Of a stretch of 64,000 bases of DNA, positions 39,214 to 46,858 are shown piece after piece; position 1 is the stretch's first letter, and each line of letters begins with the position of its first letter. The position numbers were made by a program, and so were the translations under genes. Source of the stretch: Pelomonas sp963422775 (GTDB lineage: Bacteria; Pseudomonadota; Gammaproteobacteria; Burkholderiales; Burkholderiaceae_C); NCBI GenBank assembly GCA_963422775.4, contig CAUJSJ030000127.1, forward strand, positions 1 through 64,000, written 5' to 3'. The notes beneath the pieces are model-generated. The model was given only the letters and a program-made list of their open reading frames with translations, searched no databases and was not told the DNA's origin.

Positions 39214-39229
39214 GTTCGGACGCCTGAAC
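39214..39229 (-). repeat. 16-bp near-palindrome, copy 1
   Basis: GTTCGGACGCCTGAAC, read on the minus strand as GTTCAGGCGTCCGAAC. It directly abuts the stop of the gp49-like gene and is the only copy outside a gene. It differs from the consensus GTTCAGACGNCCGAAC at position 7 (G for A). Confidence 0.6.
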
Positions 39230-39784
39230 TCAAGCGGCCGACAGCGCGTCCTCGGTCCACCATGTTTCGACGGCAAGGCCGTTGGCGGCCTTGTAGCGGA
39301 CGAAGTAGTTGTTGATGGCAGTCGTGTACTCGGCTCGGCCGATGACGACGCACTCTTCGCCGCTCTCGTTGATCGTGACGCGCTGGCTCAGGCCGAATGC
39401 GAATGGGCTCCCCTTGGTTGCGACGGTCCGAGGTGCGGCGGGCTCTGCGCCGGACTGCTCGACGCGTCCTGCGGCCTGGTTGGCATGGCGCTCCTTCAGG
39501 GCGTAGCCCATCAGCGGCCAGAGCTCGCTGGTGGCGTTGTCGATGGCGACGCTTTCGCCGATCTCGGCGTTGTCGTTCTCGGGCGAGACGGCCACCGAGG
39601 GGCGGCCGGTGACGGCGAAGCCGTTGCGCGCGGTCAGCACGGCCCAGCGCAGGACTTGGCCGGACTTGGAGATGTGCTTGACGAGCTCGATGTCGACGAT
39701 GTTCGCCTTCAACTCGGCGAGCGTGACGCGCGGTGCATTGAGACCCTTGGCTTGGGTCGCTGCTTCAACTTGTTGGTCATTCAT
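39230..39784 (-). CDS. phage N4 gp49/Sf6 gp66-like protein
   Basis: A 184-residue protein whose N-terminal half matches the gp49/gp66 phage family: RVTLAELKANIVDIELVKHI, VLTARNGFAVTGRPSVAVSPEN, AEIGESVAIDNATSELWPLM, GYALKERHAN. The C-terminal half (FAFGLSQRVTINESGEECVVI ... NYFVRYKAANGLAVETWW) looks like a separate small SH3-like beta domain. The role is unknown; such genes sit in early phage operons. It is the last gene of the leftward operon. Confidence 0.78.
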   Translation of the reverse strand: MNDQQVEAATQAKGLNAPRVTLAELKANIVDIELVKHISKSGQVLRWAVLTARNGFAVTGRPSVAVSPENDNAEIGESVAIDNATSELWPLMGYALKERHANQAAGRVEQSGAEPAAPRTVATKGSPFAFGLSQRVTINESGEECVVIGRAEYTTAINNYFVRYKAANGLAVETWWTEDALSAA

Positions 39785-39836
39785 AGTGATTGGAGGTTGT
39801 GGTGCGGCCGAGGAGCGGGCCGGCCGCGCGCCCGGG

Positions 39837-40577
39837 TCAGAAGGCGTTGCGAAGGTCGTGGCTCATGGCGGTGCAGCCGCAACGGGAGCACGTCGACGAG
39901 CTGGCGAGGCCGTCGTCGGATTCCCATTCCGGGCCGTCCCAGCTGTGCTCGCATGGGCCGCGGGTGCCACAGGCGCAATAGCAGGCGCTTGGGTTGAAAT
40001 TGGTGCGCGCCTCCTGGAGCGGCACGCCGAGCTCGTCGGCGACGCGCACGCGCAGCGCTTCCATCTGGCGGTTGCGCTCGGCTCGTAGCGCCTCGAAGTC
40101 GATGACGTCGGCGGCTTTCTCTGCGTGGAACTGCTGACCTTCGCAGGTCTCGCAAGTTGCCCCGTAGTAGTGCTGCTCATCGTCGGTGAGCGCGTTGCCG
40201 CAACTCGCGCAAAGAGGCTTCCCCCACCCGCTGCCGCGCAGATTGATGGGGTGGGTGCAGCGGCCGCGAATCCACAGTGAGAGGCTGAAGCGGCCGTTAC
40301 GCAGCTCGGCGACGCGGTGCGATAGCTCGGGGCGGATGAGGCCCACCATGCCGGGCCGCCAGGTCTTGCGGGTGCCGTCCTCCAGCTCCTCGACGTAGCC
40401 GCCCCACAGCACGACGCGAACGGCGCGCGCCGGGTGCGTGTGGTAGCAGCCTGGCTCGTCGGCGCCGACGAAGCCATGCAAGTCGACGTTGCGGCCGCGA
40501 AAGCTGGCCAGGCGCTTGATGCGCATGACGACGCGGCCGGCATCCGTGCCCACCCATTGGTCCCACGGGAACTTCAT
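39837..40577 (-). CDS. phage protein with cupin-like N-half and zinc-binding C-half
   Basis: A 246-residue protein I do not recognise as a named family. The first 105 residues look cupin-like (CYHTHPARAVRVVLWGGYVE, RPGMVGLIRPELSHRVAELR). The second part carries many cysteines in pairs: LCASCG ... CETCEG and CYCACGTRGPCEH ... CSRCGC, suggesting two zinc sites. Its ATG overlaps the stop of the MazG-like gene (ATGA), so it belongs to the coupled leftward operon. Confidence 0.6.
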   Translation of the reverse strand: MKFPWDQWVGTDAGRVVMRIKRLASFRGRNVDLHGFVGADEPGCYHTHPARAVRVVLWGGYVEELEDGTRKTWRPGMVGLIRPELSHRVAELRNGRFSLSLWIRGRCTHPINLRGSGWGKPLCASCGNALTDDEQHYYGATCETCEGQQFHAEKAADVIDFEALRAERNRQMEALRVRVADELGVPLQEARTNFNPSACYCACGTRGPCEHSWDGPEWESDDGLASSSTCSRCGCTAMSHDLRNAF

Positions 40578-41152
40578 TCCGCGCTCCCCTGGCTGTGCTG
40601 CTCGCTGCGTGCAAAGCGATAGCGACCCAGCGACATGACAAAGCGCAGGGCCATGGCGGCGGTCTGGATGGCCTCGCTGGTGATGTCCTCGGGCGTGACC
40701 TTGTGCGGCTCGTAGGTCATCTGCAGGCAGGCCTTGGTCAGCTCGCCGAACTCCTCGCCGAGGATGCTGATGGCGTGCTGCGCGTCATCGGGCCAGGTGG
40801 GGAACTTGGTGGTGGCACGGTTGACCTCGTCGAGGACGGGCTCCAGCCATGCCGGCACTCGTTCCGGCTCTTCGCGCGGCCACATGTTGGGTGCCCATGC
40901 CACAACGGTGCCTGCAGGCCAAGCGCCCGGCCCGACGTTGCAGGCCGGCGCCTGCATGGCTACTCCGTCTGGGAATGCTCGGGGGTCGTGAAAGAAGGCG
41001 AGATCGGGCTCGACGAGCATGAGCCCTCGGCCGGCCAGCGCCGCGCGGAACGCTTCGTTCCAACACGGCATGCCCTTGGCGCGCTCGAAGGCATCGCTCA
41101 GCAGGATGCGGTAAACGTGCGAGCGCGGCACGATGGTGGTGGGCTCAGCCAT
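40574..41152 (-). CDS. phage protein with MazG-like C-terminal domain
   Basis: A 192-residue protein. The C-terminal part TKFPTWPDDAQHAISILGEE then FGELTKACLQMTYEP ... EDITSEAIQTAAMALRFVMS has the EExxE-type helices of the MazG/all-alpha NTP pyrophosphohydrolase fold. The N-terminal 100 residues are unrelated and unassigned. In phages such enzymes clean or alter nucleotide pools. The dNMP kinase gene in the same operon supports nucleotide metabolism as the theme. Confidence 0.65.
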   Translation of the reverse strand: MAEPTTIVPRSHVYRILLSDAFERAKGMPCWNEAFRAALAGRGLMLVEPDLAFFHDPRAFPDGVAMQAPACNVGPGAWPAGTVVAWAPNMWPREEPERVPAWLEPVLDEVNRATTKFPTWPDDAQHAISILGEEFGELTKACLQMTYEPHKVTPEDITSEAIQTAAMALRFVMSLGRYRFARSEQHSQGSAE

Positions 41153-41399
41153 GGCTCACCTCCAGCGGCTTGCCGTGGACGCGCAGGTGGCCCTGGCCTT
41201 GCCAGAGCTGGCGGTAGCTGTTGATCGCGACGGCCTCGACCTCGCGGGCGACCATGGCGCCGCTGCTGACGACGTTGCCGGCCTCGTCGAGCACGGCCAG
41301 GCGGCCGGGCTTGCCGTCGACGGTGACGGTCAGGCCCTCGTGGGCCACGGCGCTGATGTCGACGCCGCCGATGGCGCCGGTGGGTTGTGTGCCGATCAT
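41145..41399 (-). CDS. hypothetical phage protein, 84 aa
   Basis: Not recognised. It begins MIGTQPTGAIGGVDISAVAH and contains a short beta-rich centre (LTVTVDGKPGRLAVLDEAGN). It has no cysteines or membrane segment. The start overlaps the preceding gene by ATGA and its end overlaps the start of the MazG-like gene by 8 bases, which supports real translation within the leftward operon. Confidence 0.55.
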   Translation of the reverse strand: MIGTQPTGAIGGVDISAVAHEGLTVTVDGKPGRLAVLDEAGNVVSSGAMVAREVEAVAINSYRQLWQGQGHLRVHGKPLEVSHG

Positions 41400-41872
41400 G
41401 CTGCGAGCCTTTCGGTGGTGGGCAGGGCGGCGCGGTAGGCCTTGCAGGCCTCGCTCATCCGGTTGAGGGTGGCTTCACCCCAGTCGGCCGCCGCGACGGC
41501 GGTCGGGCGGTCGACGGCCTCGGCGAGGGCGTCCATGACCTCGGCGCCGACCTTGGCCAGCTGGTAGTCAGGGCCGCTGAAAAGGATGCGGCCGCTGTCG
41601 CGGTAGCGGTTGACCATGCGCGTGGCCAGGTCGAGCTGCAGGCCCATCTCGTCGGTGCCGCGCTCCAGCAGCTCGGCGGCCTTTGACCAGGTGAGCACGG
41701 CGCCCACCCAATCCCACAGGGTCTGCTCTTCAGCCTCGCCGCGGGCAATGCTGTCGAGGTTGGCGAAGTGGCACAGGCCGAGATCTCGCAGCTGGTCAGC
41801 GCTGAGCTTGGGGCGGAAAGCGCGCGGCATGCGGGCGAGCAGCTGCGCCTGGGTCAAGGGGCGGCGCTTCAT
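41396..41872 (-). CDS. hypothetical phage early protein, 158 aa
   Basis: Not assigned to a named family. The protein is mostly helical: RRPLTQAQLLARMPRAFRPK, LGLCHFANLDSIARGEAEEQ, TLWDWVGAVLTWSKAAELLE, then EATLNRMSEACKAYRAAL. The ATG at 41872 overlaps the stop of the ParB-H-NS gene (ATGA), so it is co-translated with it. A longer upstream start in the same frame runs Arg-rich and is an artefact of the overlapping frame. Confidence 0.6.
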   Translation of the reverse strand: MKRRPLTQAQLLARMPRAFRPKLSADQLRDLGLCHFANLDSIARGEAEEQTLWDWVGAVLTWSKAAELLERGTDEMGLQLDLATRMVNRYRDSGRILFSGPDYQLAKVGAEVMDALAEAVDRPTAVAAADWGEATLNRMSEACKAYRAALPTTERLAA

Positions 41873-43758
41873 GCTGCGGCCTCGACGCCAGCGGATGCGA
41901 GCAGGCCCATCTGCACGACGAAGTCGTCGAGCTTGGCGCCGCCGGCAATAGCGGCCTTGAGCCACTTGGGCTGCAGGCCGCGGCCGGACCATGTCTCGCC
42001 GGTGGCAGCGTTGCGATAGCGCGCAGGCGGCTTGGACGGCGCTTGCGCAGCCGGCGAGGGGGTAGGTGCGGGTGCGGCAGGTGGCGTGTCCAGGGCGAGC
42101 GGGTTGACGCCGAAGCGGCGGGCCATGTCGACACGCTTCGGGATGATCTCGCCCCTCTTGCCGCTGGCGTGTAGGTGGTACTCAATGGCGTAGCCCAGCA
42201 GGAGCACGCCGAGCTGGTCGGCAGTGAGTTCAGGCAGCTTGGCGATCAGCCATTGGTCGGCGTCAATGTCGTGCTCGTCGTCGGCCTTCTCCATCTCCTC
42301 CAGGAAGCCCAGCGCCTCGACGGCCGCGTGCGGCACATCGCACGTGCATTCGGCTTCGTAGGCGACGATGTAGCGAAGGTCATCGGTCGTGCGCTGACGT
42401 GCTGCAGCGGCCCGCAGGATGGCGCGCTCCATTGCGGGCCAGTTGTCCCGGGCGGCAACCTCTTCGGTGGTGATCGGGAGCGCCAACGCGGCTTGCCCGG
42501 CCGGCTGGTCCTCGTCGTCCTCCTCGCCTTCGTCGGCGCCGGCCGTCGTCTTCGGCGCGCTGGCAGCGTTTGGATTGAAGGGCCAAGCGGGCTCAGGGTT
42601 GGGCTTGGCGTCGGCCTTGGGGGGGAACAGGTTCGGTAAGCCGGCGGCGTGCCAGAGTGCAGGCAGGTCGGCGCGCGACACCACCAGTTGGTGATGGTTG
42701 CTGTAGACCAGCAACTTGCGCACCGGCAGCGGGTCGCCGGCCGCGTCCATCTGCTCGATGATCTGCTCGATGGTGGGTGCGTCGCCTTGAGCGAGCTTGT
42801 CTGTTACGCGGATCACGCCGTCCTGCGTGTTCATGCTGAGCGGGTGGAACAGCGTGTTCCACGCATGCTGAGCCTTGCCGCCTTCGAGCAACGTGCCGGC
42901 ATCGCGGTGCTCGGCGATCAGCTGCAGGCGGGCAGCTTGGCCGCGCTCGTCAAAGCAGGCCGTGTCCATGCATGTGGGCTCTTTGAAAGCCTCGACGGAC
43001 GCGGGGTCGTTGGTGGACAGGTGGGGGCAGGTGGAGCAGACGCGCCGGTCGGGGCGAAGGCCGGCGTCTTCCGGGTCGAACACGGCGATGCTGATCGGCA
43101 CGAAGTAGTCGTGGTTATCCAGCTTGGCCACGCCTGCACGAGCGCTGAGCCAGCCCTTCTGGACCGCCTTGCCGTTGTGGTCGCGTTCGCCCCACTCGCG
43201 TTGCGCGTCGAGCGCCTGGAGCTGCAGCGCCTCGGTGGGAATCGTTGAGATCTTTTGCGCAACGTCGATGGGCAGGCCGTCGGCCATGGCGTCGCGCACG
43301 GCCGGGCAGAGCTTCAGGAGCTTCAGGCGGCCATAGATGTAGCCCTTGATCTTGCCGGTGTCCTTGATGACCTGGGCCAGCGGCGTCTTGTACTTGCGCA
43401 GCAGCTCCTCGAAGGCCATGGCCTCCTCCAGCGGGGTGACGTCCTCGCGCTGCAGGTTCTCGTGGATCTGCGCGGTGGCGGCCTCCTCGTCGGTCATGTC
43501 GCGGACCATGGCGGGGATCTCGGCTAGGCCGGCCAGGCGAGCGGCGCGGGTGCGACGGTGGCCGCAGACGCATTCCATGATGCCTTTGGCGGCCTTGGGC
43601 TTTTGGCGGACCAGGATGGGCTGCAGCACGCCCTGGCTAGCGATGCTGTCGGCGAGCTCCTGCAGCTTGGCCTGGCTGTAGACCTTGCGCGGTTGCGTGG
43701 GGCTGTCGTGGAGCTTGGTGGGCTCGGTCGAGATCAGCTGGTATTGGGCTTGGGTCAT
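41869..43758 (-). CDS. ParB-like nuclease-fold/CTPase protein with C-terminal H-NS-type DNA-binding motif
   Basis: A 629-residue protein. The N-terminal ParB domain is clear: SPTQPRKVYSQAKLQELADS, IASQGVLQPILVR, and the nucleotide-binding signature CGHRRTRAARLAGLAEIPAM (about residues 63-84). Next come the HTH region (TPLAQVIKDTGKIKGYIYGR) and a middle part with CSTCPHLS ... CMDTACF that may bind metal. An acidic linker (GADEGEEDDEDQPAG) leads to a C-terminal ARYRNAATGETWSGRGLQPK then WLKAAIAGG, the H-NS C-terminal DNA-contact pattern. No ParA is encoded nearby. Starting at the ATG at 43758, it is the largest gene of the leftward operon. Confidence 0.85.
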   Translation of the reverse strand: MTQAQYQLISTEPTKLHDSPTQPRKVYSQAKLQELADSIASQGVLQPILVRQKPKAAKGIMECVCGHRRTRAARLAGLAEIPAMVRDMTDEEAATAQIHENLQREDVTPLEEAMAFEELLRKYKTPLAQVIKDTGKIKGYIYGRLKLLKLCPAVRDAMADGLPIDVAQKISTIPTEALQLQALDAQREWGERDHNGKAVQKGWLSARAGVAKLDNHDYFVPISIAVFDPEDAGLRPDRRVCSTCPHLSTNDPASVEAFKEPTCMDTACFDERGQAARLQLIAEHRDAGTLLEGGKAQHAWNTLFHPLSMNTQDGVIRVTDKLAQGDAPTIEQIIEQMDAAGDPLPVRKLLVYSNHHQLVVSRADLPALWHAAGLPNLFPPKADAKPNPEPAWPFNPNAASAPKTTAGADEGEEDDEDQPAGQAALALPITTEEVAARDNWPAMERAILRAAAARQRTTDDLRYIVAYEAECTCDVPHAAVEALGFLEEMEKADDEHDIDADQWLIAKLPELTADQLGVLLLGYAIEYHLHASGKRGEIIPKRVDMARRFGVNPLALDTPPAAPAPTPSPAAQAPSKPPARYRNAATGETWSGRGLQPKWLKAAIAGGAKLDDFVVQMGLLASAGVEAAA

Positions 43759-43762
43759 GGCT

Positions 43763-44380
43763 TCAGGCCTCGGCAGGTTCAAGCGCAGCCTTCTGGATGC
43801 GCGGGGTGTTGAGGAGCTCGGCGATGCGGTCGAGCTGGCGATGCAGCTGGTCGACCGGGCCGTCGTTGTGCAGGCTGGTCCACACCGGGAAGGCGTGCTG
43901 CTCGCTGATGTGGTCGCGCACGGGCGTTGCGCCGCGGCGCTCGATGTGGATGACGGCGCCGCCCAGCGAGCGAATCCAGGCGGCCTCGTTGGGGAAGCGA
44001 ACGTCGGGGATGACGATGCGCTCGTGCAGCGGCGCGCTGATGCCGATGGCTCCGGCACGCAGGCCGAGGTGGAGCTCGGCGGTGCGCAGCCAGAAGTCCT
44101 CGCCGAAGTGCTTGCGCGCCCACTCGGTGCCCAGCGTCTGCGCAAGCTGGCGGTAGCTGACATTCAGCCCGGGGATGAGCTTCTCTTTCAGCGCGGGCTC
44201 GGTGCACCAGCTGTGGTCGGTGTTGGCCTGGTCGAGCAGCGTGAAGATCATGTCGCGCAGCGGGTCGGCGAACGCGAAGCGGTGGTAGCCATAGGCGTCG
44301 ACGAGGTACTCGGCCGCGGTGTCCTTGCCCGAGCCGGCGCGGCCGGCAATGCCGAGGATGAAGGGGTCAAGCCTTGGCAT
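43763..44380 (-). CDS. deoxynucleoside monophosphate kinase
   Basis: A 205-residue P-loop kinase of the phage dNMP kinase type. Walker A is GIAGRAGSGKDTAAEYLVDA near the N-terminus, followed by HRFAFADPLRDMIF, SYRQLAQTLGTEWARKHFGE, and VIPDVRFPNEAAWIRSLGGA, the family core. It phosphorylates dNMPs to feed phage DNA synthesis. Its ATG at 44380 overlaps the upstream gene by 14 bases; ParB starts 5 bases after its stop. Confidence 0.88.
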   Translation of the reverse strand: MPRLDPFILGIAGRAGSGKDTAAEYLVDAYGYHRFAFADPLRDMIFTLLDQANTDHSWCTEPALKEKLIPGLNVSYRQLAQTLGTEWARKHFGEDFWLRTAELHLGLRAGAIGISAPLHERIVIPDVRFPNEAAWIRSLGGAVIHIERRGATPVRDHISEQHAFPVWTSLHNDGPVDQLHRQLDRIAELLNTPRIQKAALEPAEA

Positions 44381-44864
44381 GCTGGCCCTCCACGGCACGC
44401 GAGCGGCGGGCGACATGACCCGTGGTGGCGAGCGCCGCAGCCTTGTTGGCGGGCGGGCGGGCCGTGGGCTCGCGGCCCTCGCCGGGCCACTTGGCCATCG
44501 TGTGCCGGTCGACGCAGGCGAGGAAGGCGTCGCGGGTGTGGAAGCGGCGCAGCAGCGCGTACATGACCAGGCCGACCTGGTCGCGGGCCTGGCCTTGCTT
44601 GACGTCGAGGACGTCGCGCGGGATGACGTGCGCCAGGTCGAACAACACCCATTGGCCGGCGTGGTGCACGGCGCGGAAGAGCAGCGAGGGTTGATCGTGC
44701 TGCTGCACGGGGTGCAGGCCGATGGTGGTGCCATCGGGCCAGATGACCTCGTGGCGGCAGCTGAGCACGGCGACGCCATGCTCGGGGCAGTGCTGGATGG
44801 CGTCGGCGGTGGCCAGCAGCAGGGCGTGGTAGGGGTGGGGGCTGTTGTGGGCGGTGGGCTTCAT
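44367..44864 (-). CDS. hypothetical phage protein, 165 aa
   Basis: Not recognised. The protein has a compact N-terminal part with histidine and cysteine (ATADAIQHCPEHGVAVLSCR, HEVIWPDGTTIGLHPVQQHD) and FRAVHHAGQWVLFDLAHVIP, then a helical stretch (YALLRRFHTRDAFLACVDRH). The last 40 residues are basic and Ala-rich, probably disordered. It overlaps the dNMP kinase start. Confidence 0.55.
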   Translation of the reverse strand: MKPTAHNSPHPYHALLLATADAIQHCPEHGVAVLSCRHEVIWPDGTTIGLHPVQQHDQPSLLFRAVHHAGQWVLFDLAHVIPRDVLDVKQGQARDQVGLVMYALLRRFHTRDAFLACVDRHTMAKWPGEGREPTARPPANKAAALATTGHVARRSRAVEGQHAKA

Positions 44865-44882
44865 GGGGAACCTTTGTGGCCG

Positions 44883-45194
44883 TCAGGCCTCGTCGGGGTG
44901 GACGTACTCGCCGGCAGCGGCCGCGCGAGAGCTGTAGGGAACGGGCTTGGGCGCGTCATCACGACGGCGCTCGGGGTGCTGCGGGCCAGCGCGCACAGGC
45001 GGGGAGGGCGGCGGCGCAGCGACGGGCTCGGGCGGCAGGACCTGGCCCTGCGCGATGCCGAGCGCGCGGTTGCGGATGCAGCTGTAGAGCACCCAGTGAG
45101 CGCGCAGCACGTCGAGCGAGGGCGTGTCGTGCTTGCGCGTCTGCGCGTAGGCGCGCGCCATGTGCTCGTCGGTGACGTTGACGGGGGCGCTCAT
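44883..45194 (-). CDS. hypothetical phage protein, 103 aa
   Basis: Not recognised. A helical N-terminal half (VTDEHMARAYAQTRKHDTPS, LDVLRAHWVLYSCIRNRALG) is followed by a Pro-rich tail. The ATG at 45194 overlaps the stop of the preceding gene (ATGA), which supports translation in the operon. Confidence 0.55.
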   Translation of the reverse strand: MSAPVNVTDEHMARAYAQTRKHDTPSLDVLRAHWVLYSCIRNRALGIAQGQVLPPEPVAAPPPSPPVRAGPQHPERRRDDAPKPVPYSSRAAAAGEYVHPDEA

Positions 45195-45595
45195 GACGCG
45201 CTCCCGTCAAACGGCGCGATGGCCGACTCCGCATCCATGACGAGCGATGCCAGCATGCCGGCGCCGATGGTGGCGCTGCTCGGATTGAGGGCAGCCACGC
45301 GGCGCGCGAGGGCCACGAGCTGCGGGATCGCTTGCTCCCGGCGCAGTTGCAGCGCGGCCTCAGCTCTGCGCGCCTTGAGGTGATCGCATGGGATGGACCG
45401 GCCGTCGATCAGCCAAGAGTCATCGCCGCAGTCGTTCAAGCAGCCGCAAAGATCGGGCCCGTTCGCCTTGCCGGCGCACTGTGGTCCTTTGACGGTCTTC
45501 CATGAAGACGAGCCGCAGCGGCGTGGCGTGGTGCAAACGGCGCAGGCTGGCGGCGGTGGCGCCAGCGTGGCCTTGCGGTGCTTGGTGGCCCTCAT
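45191..45595 (-). CDS. hypothetical Cys-rich phage protein, 134 aa
   Basis: Not recognised. The N-terminal half carries a Cys cluster (CAVCTTPRRC ... CAGKANGPDLCGCLNDCGDD ... CDH) that may bind zinc. The C-terminal half is a plain alpha-helical segment (QAIPQLVALARRVAALNPSS). I chose the ATG at 45595 because it overlaps the stop of the gene before it (ATGA); a second in-frame ATG is 9 bases further out. Confidence 0.55.
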   Translation of the reverse strand: MRATKHRKATLAPPPPACAVCTTPRRCGSSSWKTVKGPQCAGKANGPDLCGCLNDCGDDSWLIDGRSIPCDHLKARRAEAALQLRREQAIPQLVALARRVAALNPSSATIGAGMLASLVMDAESAIAPFDGSAS

Positions 45596-45912
45596 GCGTT
45601 CCACCCGTTGCGATAGACATGGCCGACCATGAGCCGCATGGGTTTGACGTCGCGATAGGCTTCAAAGTCGACCGCCCGCACGCTGCCGCAGGGGATGCCC
45701 TCCGGGGCGTCAAGCGCGCCGCGCGAGTCGAAGAACACCTCGTAGTCCGGTGTGAAGTCGCTGCAGGCCAGCATGCTCACGGCCTTGCCGCCCGGCTGAG
45801 CATGCGGTGCGCCGGCGAAATATCGGAGCGGCCAGTAGACCCATAGGTCCCCGTAGCGCTTGGACCTCGGCAATCCGGTGACCGGGTCCGTCACCACCTG
45901 GTCGGCGCTCAC
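45592..45912 (-). CDS. hypothetical phage protein, 106 aa, GTG start
   Basis: Not recognised. The GTG at 45912 overlaps the stop of the gene before it (GTGA) and gives SADQVVTDPVTGLPRSKRYG, then DLWVYWPLRYFAG and SDFTPDYEVFFDSRG. An in-frame ATG far upstream would need a long Arg/Ala-rich extension inside the neighbour and is rejected. It fits the run of overlapping small genes in this operon. Confidence 0.55.
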   Translation of the reverse strand: MSADQVVTDPVTGLPRSKRYGDLWVYWPLRYFAGAPHAQPGGKAVSMLACSDFTPDYEVFFDSRGALDAPEGIPCGSVRAVDFEAYRDVKPMRLMVGHVYRNGWNA

Positions 45913-46352
45913 AGCGCCGCCTGCAGGTTGTCCAGCTGCTGGCGGACTTCGAGCCAGGCCTGATAGGTGCGCTGGTGCTCTGCGCGCAGGCCCTGGCGCA
46001 GCTGCTGCAGCTTGGGCGAAAAGCGGTTGAGCGCCGCGGCCGACATGGCGAGCTGGGCGGCTTCGTCCATGTCGGCATGCAGCGAGGTCAGTCGGCACGT
46101 CAGCCGGTCGAGCTTGCGATTCAGGCGCCGGCGGCGCAAGGCGCGGTTCAGACGTCCGAACAGCTCAACGATGTGCAGCGCCTGCGGGGCGGCGACGCGC
46201 GGGATGCGGTTGGCGCGCTGCGGCTCGGCGGGCCGCGTACGCGTGCCCGAGAGCATTGCGTAGCCGCGGTCGAGATCGGCCTGAGTCCAGCCACGCTGCG
46301 GCTTCAAGGCGGGCGGTGTGGCTGTGCCGGCATCGGATTGGGGAACTTGCAT
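45909..46352 (-). CDS. first gene of leftward phage operon, coiled-coil protein, 147 aa
   Basis: Not assigned. The N-terminus (VPQSDAGTATPPALKPQRGW, TQADLDRGYAMLSGTRTRP) is followed by a basic region (RLNRALRRRRLNRKLDRLTC) and a long heptad-like helix (DEAAQLAMSAAALNRFSPKL, QQLRQGLRAEHQRTYQAWLE). A strong GGAGG lies 4 bases before the ATG at 46352, and the operator pair at 46389-46419 is immediately upstream. It is the first product of the leftward promoter. It contains copy 2 of the 16-bp near-palindrome. Confidence 0.6.
   Translation of the reverse strand: MQVPQSDAGTATPPALKPQRGWTQADLDRGYAMLSGTRTRPAEPQRANRIPRVAAPQALHIVELFGRLNRALRRRRLNRKLDRLTCRLTSLHADMDEAAQLAMSAAALNRFSPKLQQLRQGLRAEHQRTYQAWLEVRQQLDNLQAAL
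46146..46161 (+). repeat. 16-bp near-palindrome, copy 2
   Basis: GTTCAGACGTCCGAAC inside the first gene of the leftward operon. On the coding strand it reads LFGRLNR, unlike the reading of the copies in terL and portal, so conservation is at the DNA level. Confidence 0.6.
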
Positions 46353-46381
46353 GGTGCCTCCGTCGTGTTGATGGGGGCGAC

Positions 46382-46404
46382 TCTAATGCAAGTAAAACTA
46401 GCAA
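46382..46404 (-). promoter_or_regulatory. leftward phage promoter (PL-like) overlapping operators
   Basis: On the minus strand this reads TTGCTAGTTTTACTTGCATT then AGA. The rightward control region at 47915-47937 has the same 23 bases with one difference. The shared segment covers one operator and probably part of the promoter. The exact -35 and -10 boxes are not certain. Confidence 0.6.
46389..46401. promoter_or_regulatory. left operator OL1-like
   Basis: CAAGTAAAACTAG, a 13-bp inverted-repeat site. It lies upstream of the leftward operon. Its centre is 18 bases from the next site. Confidence 0.65.
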
Positions 46405-46406
46405 TG

Positions 46407-46419
46407 CAAGTAATACTTG
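46407..46419. promoter_or_regulatory. left operator OL2-like
   Basis: CAAGTAATACTTG, a perfect 13-bp palindrome around one central base. It matches the sites next to the repressor gene and has the same 18-base spacing. Confidence 0.7.
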
Positions 46420-46432
46420 TATGGCGAGCAAC

Positions 46433-46455
46433 AAAAAAGGCCCGCTAGGGCCCTT
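46433..46455 (-). terminator. terminator of the repressor operon
   Basis: On the minus strand, AAGGGCCC, loop TAGC, GGGCCTTT followed by more T: an 8-bp stem with one G-T pair and a six-T run. It sits between the last passenger gene (stop at 46477) and the left operators, so it would separate repressor transcription from the leftward promoter. Confidence 0.75.
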
Positions 46456-46476
46456 GTGGTTGGCTGAGGGTCGTGG

Positions 46477-46833
46477 CTACCGGGCGCTGATGGCTTGCGC
46501 GATGGCTGCGCGGATGCTCTCGATGTGCGCGCCATTCGTGGACTTCAGGGCGACGGTCTCGCCGCCGCCGCTGACAAGCACCAGCCGGCGCAGTGCAACC
46601 TGGCTGTAGATGTAGAAGCCGCTCAACAATGAAATGACCAGCGCACCATGAGTGCCTGGCTGCAAACCAGCGACCAAGCTGCCGACGAAGATCAGAGCGG
46701 CAATCCATGGTGTGCCAGGCTTGGTGACCTTGACTGAACCGACGTTGCGCACTGCGAACGTCTGGCCGTCGAGCTCGATGCGGTTGCTGGTAACTAGCAC
46801 TTTGCCTCCGCGGAGGTATTCAGTCTCTTCCAC
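46477..46833 (-). CDS. DUF6232-like two-helix membrane protein in repressor operon
   Basis: A 118-residue protein: an N-terminal beta part (EYLRGGKVLVTSNRIELDGQ, TFAVRNVGSVKVTKPG), two adjacent hydrophobic segments (WIAALIFVGSLVAGLQPGTH, ALVISLLSGFYIYSQV), then RRLVLVSGGGETVALKSTNG and a C-terminal helix. This is the layout of DUF6232 proteins, of unknown role. I chose the GTG at 46833, which has AGGGAG 8 bases upstream; the longer frame is not membrane-like. It is the last gene of the repressor operon, so it should be made in the lysogen. Confidence 0.7.
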   Translation of the reverse strand: MEETEYLRGGKVLVTSNRIELDGQTFAVRNVGSVKVTKPGTPWIAALIFVGSLVAGLQPGTHGALVISLLSGFYIYSQVALRRLVLVSGGGETVALKSTNGAHIESIRAAIAQAISAR

Positions 46834-46858
46834 GTTTTCTCCCTGAGTGGTGTGGTGG

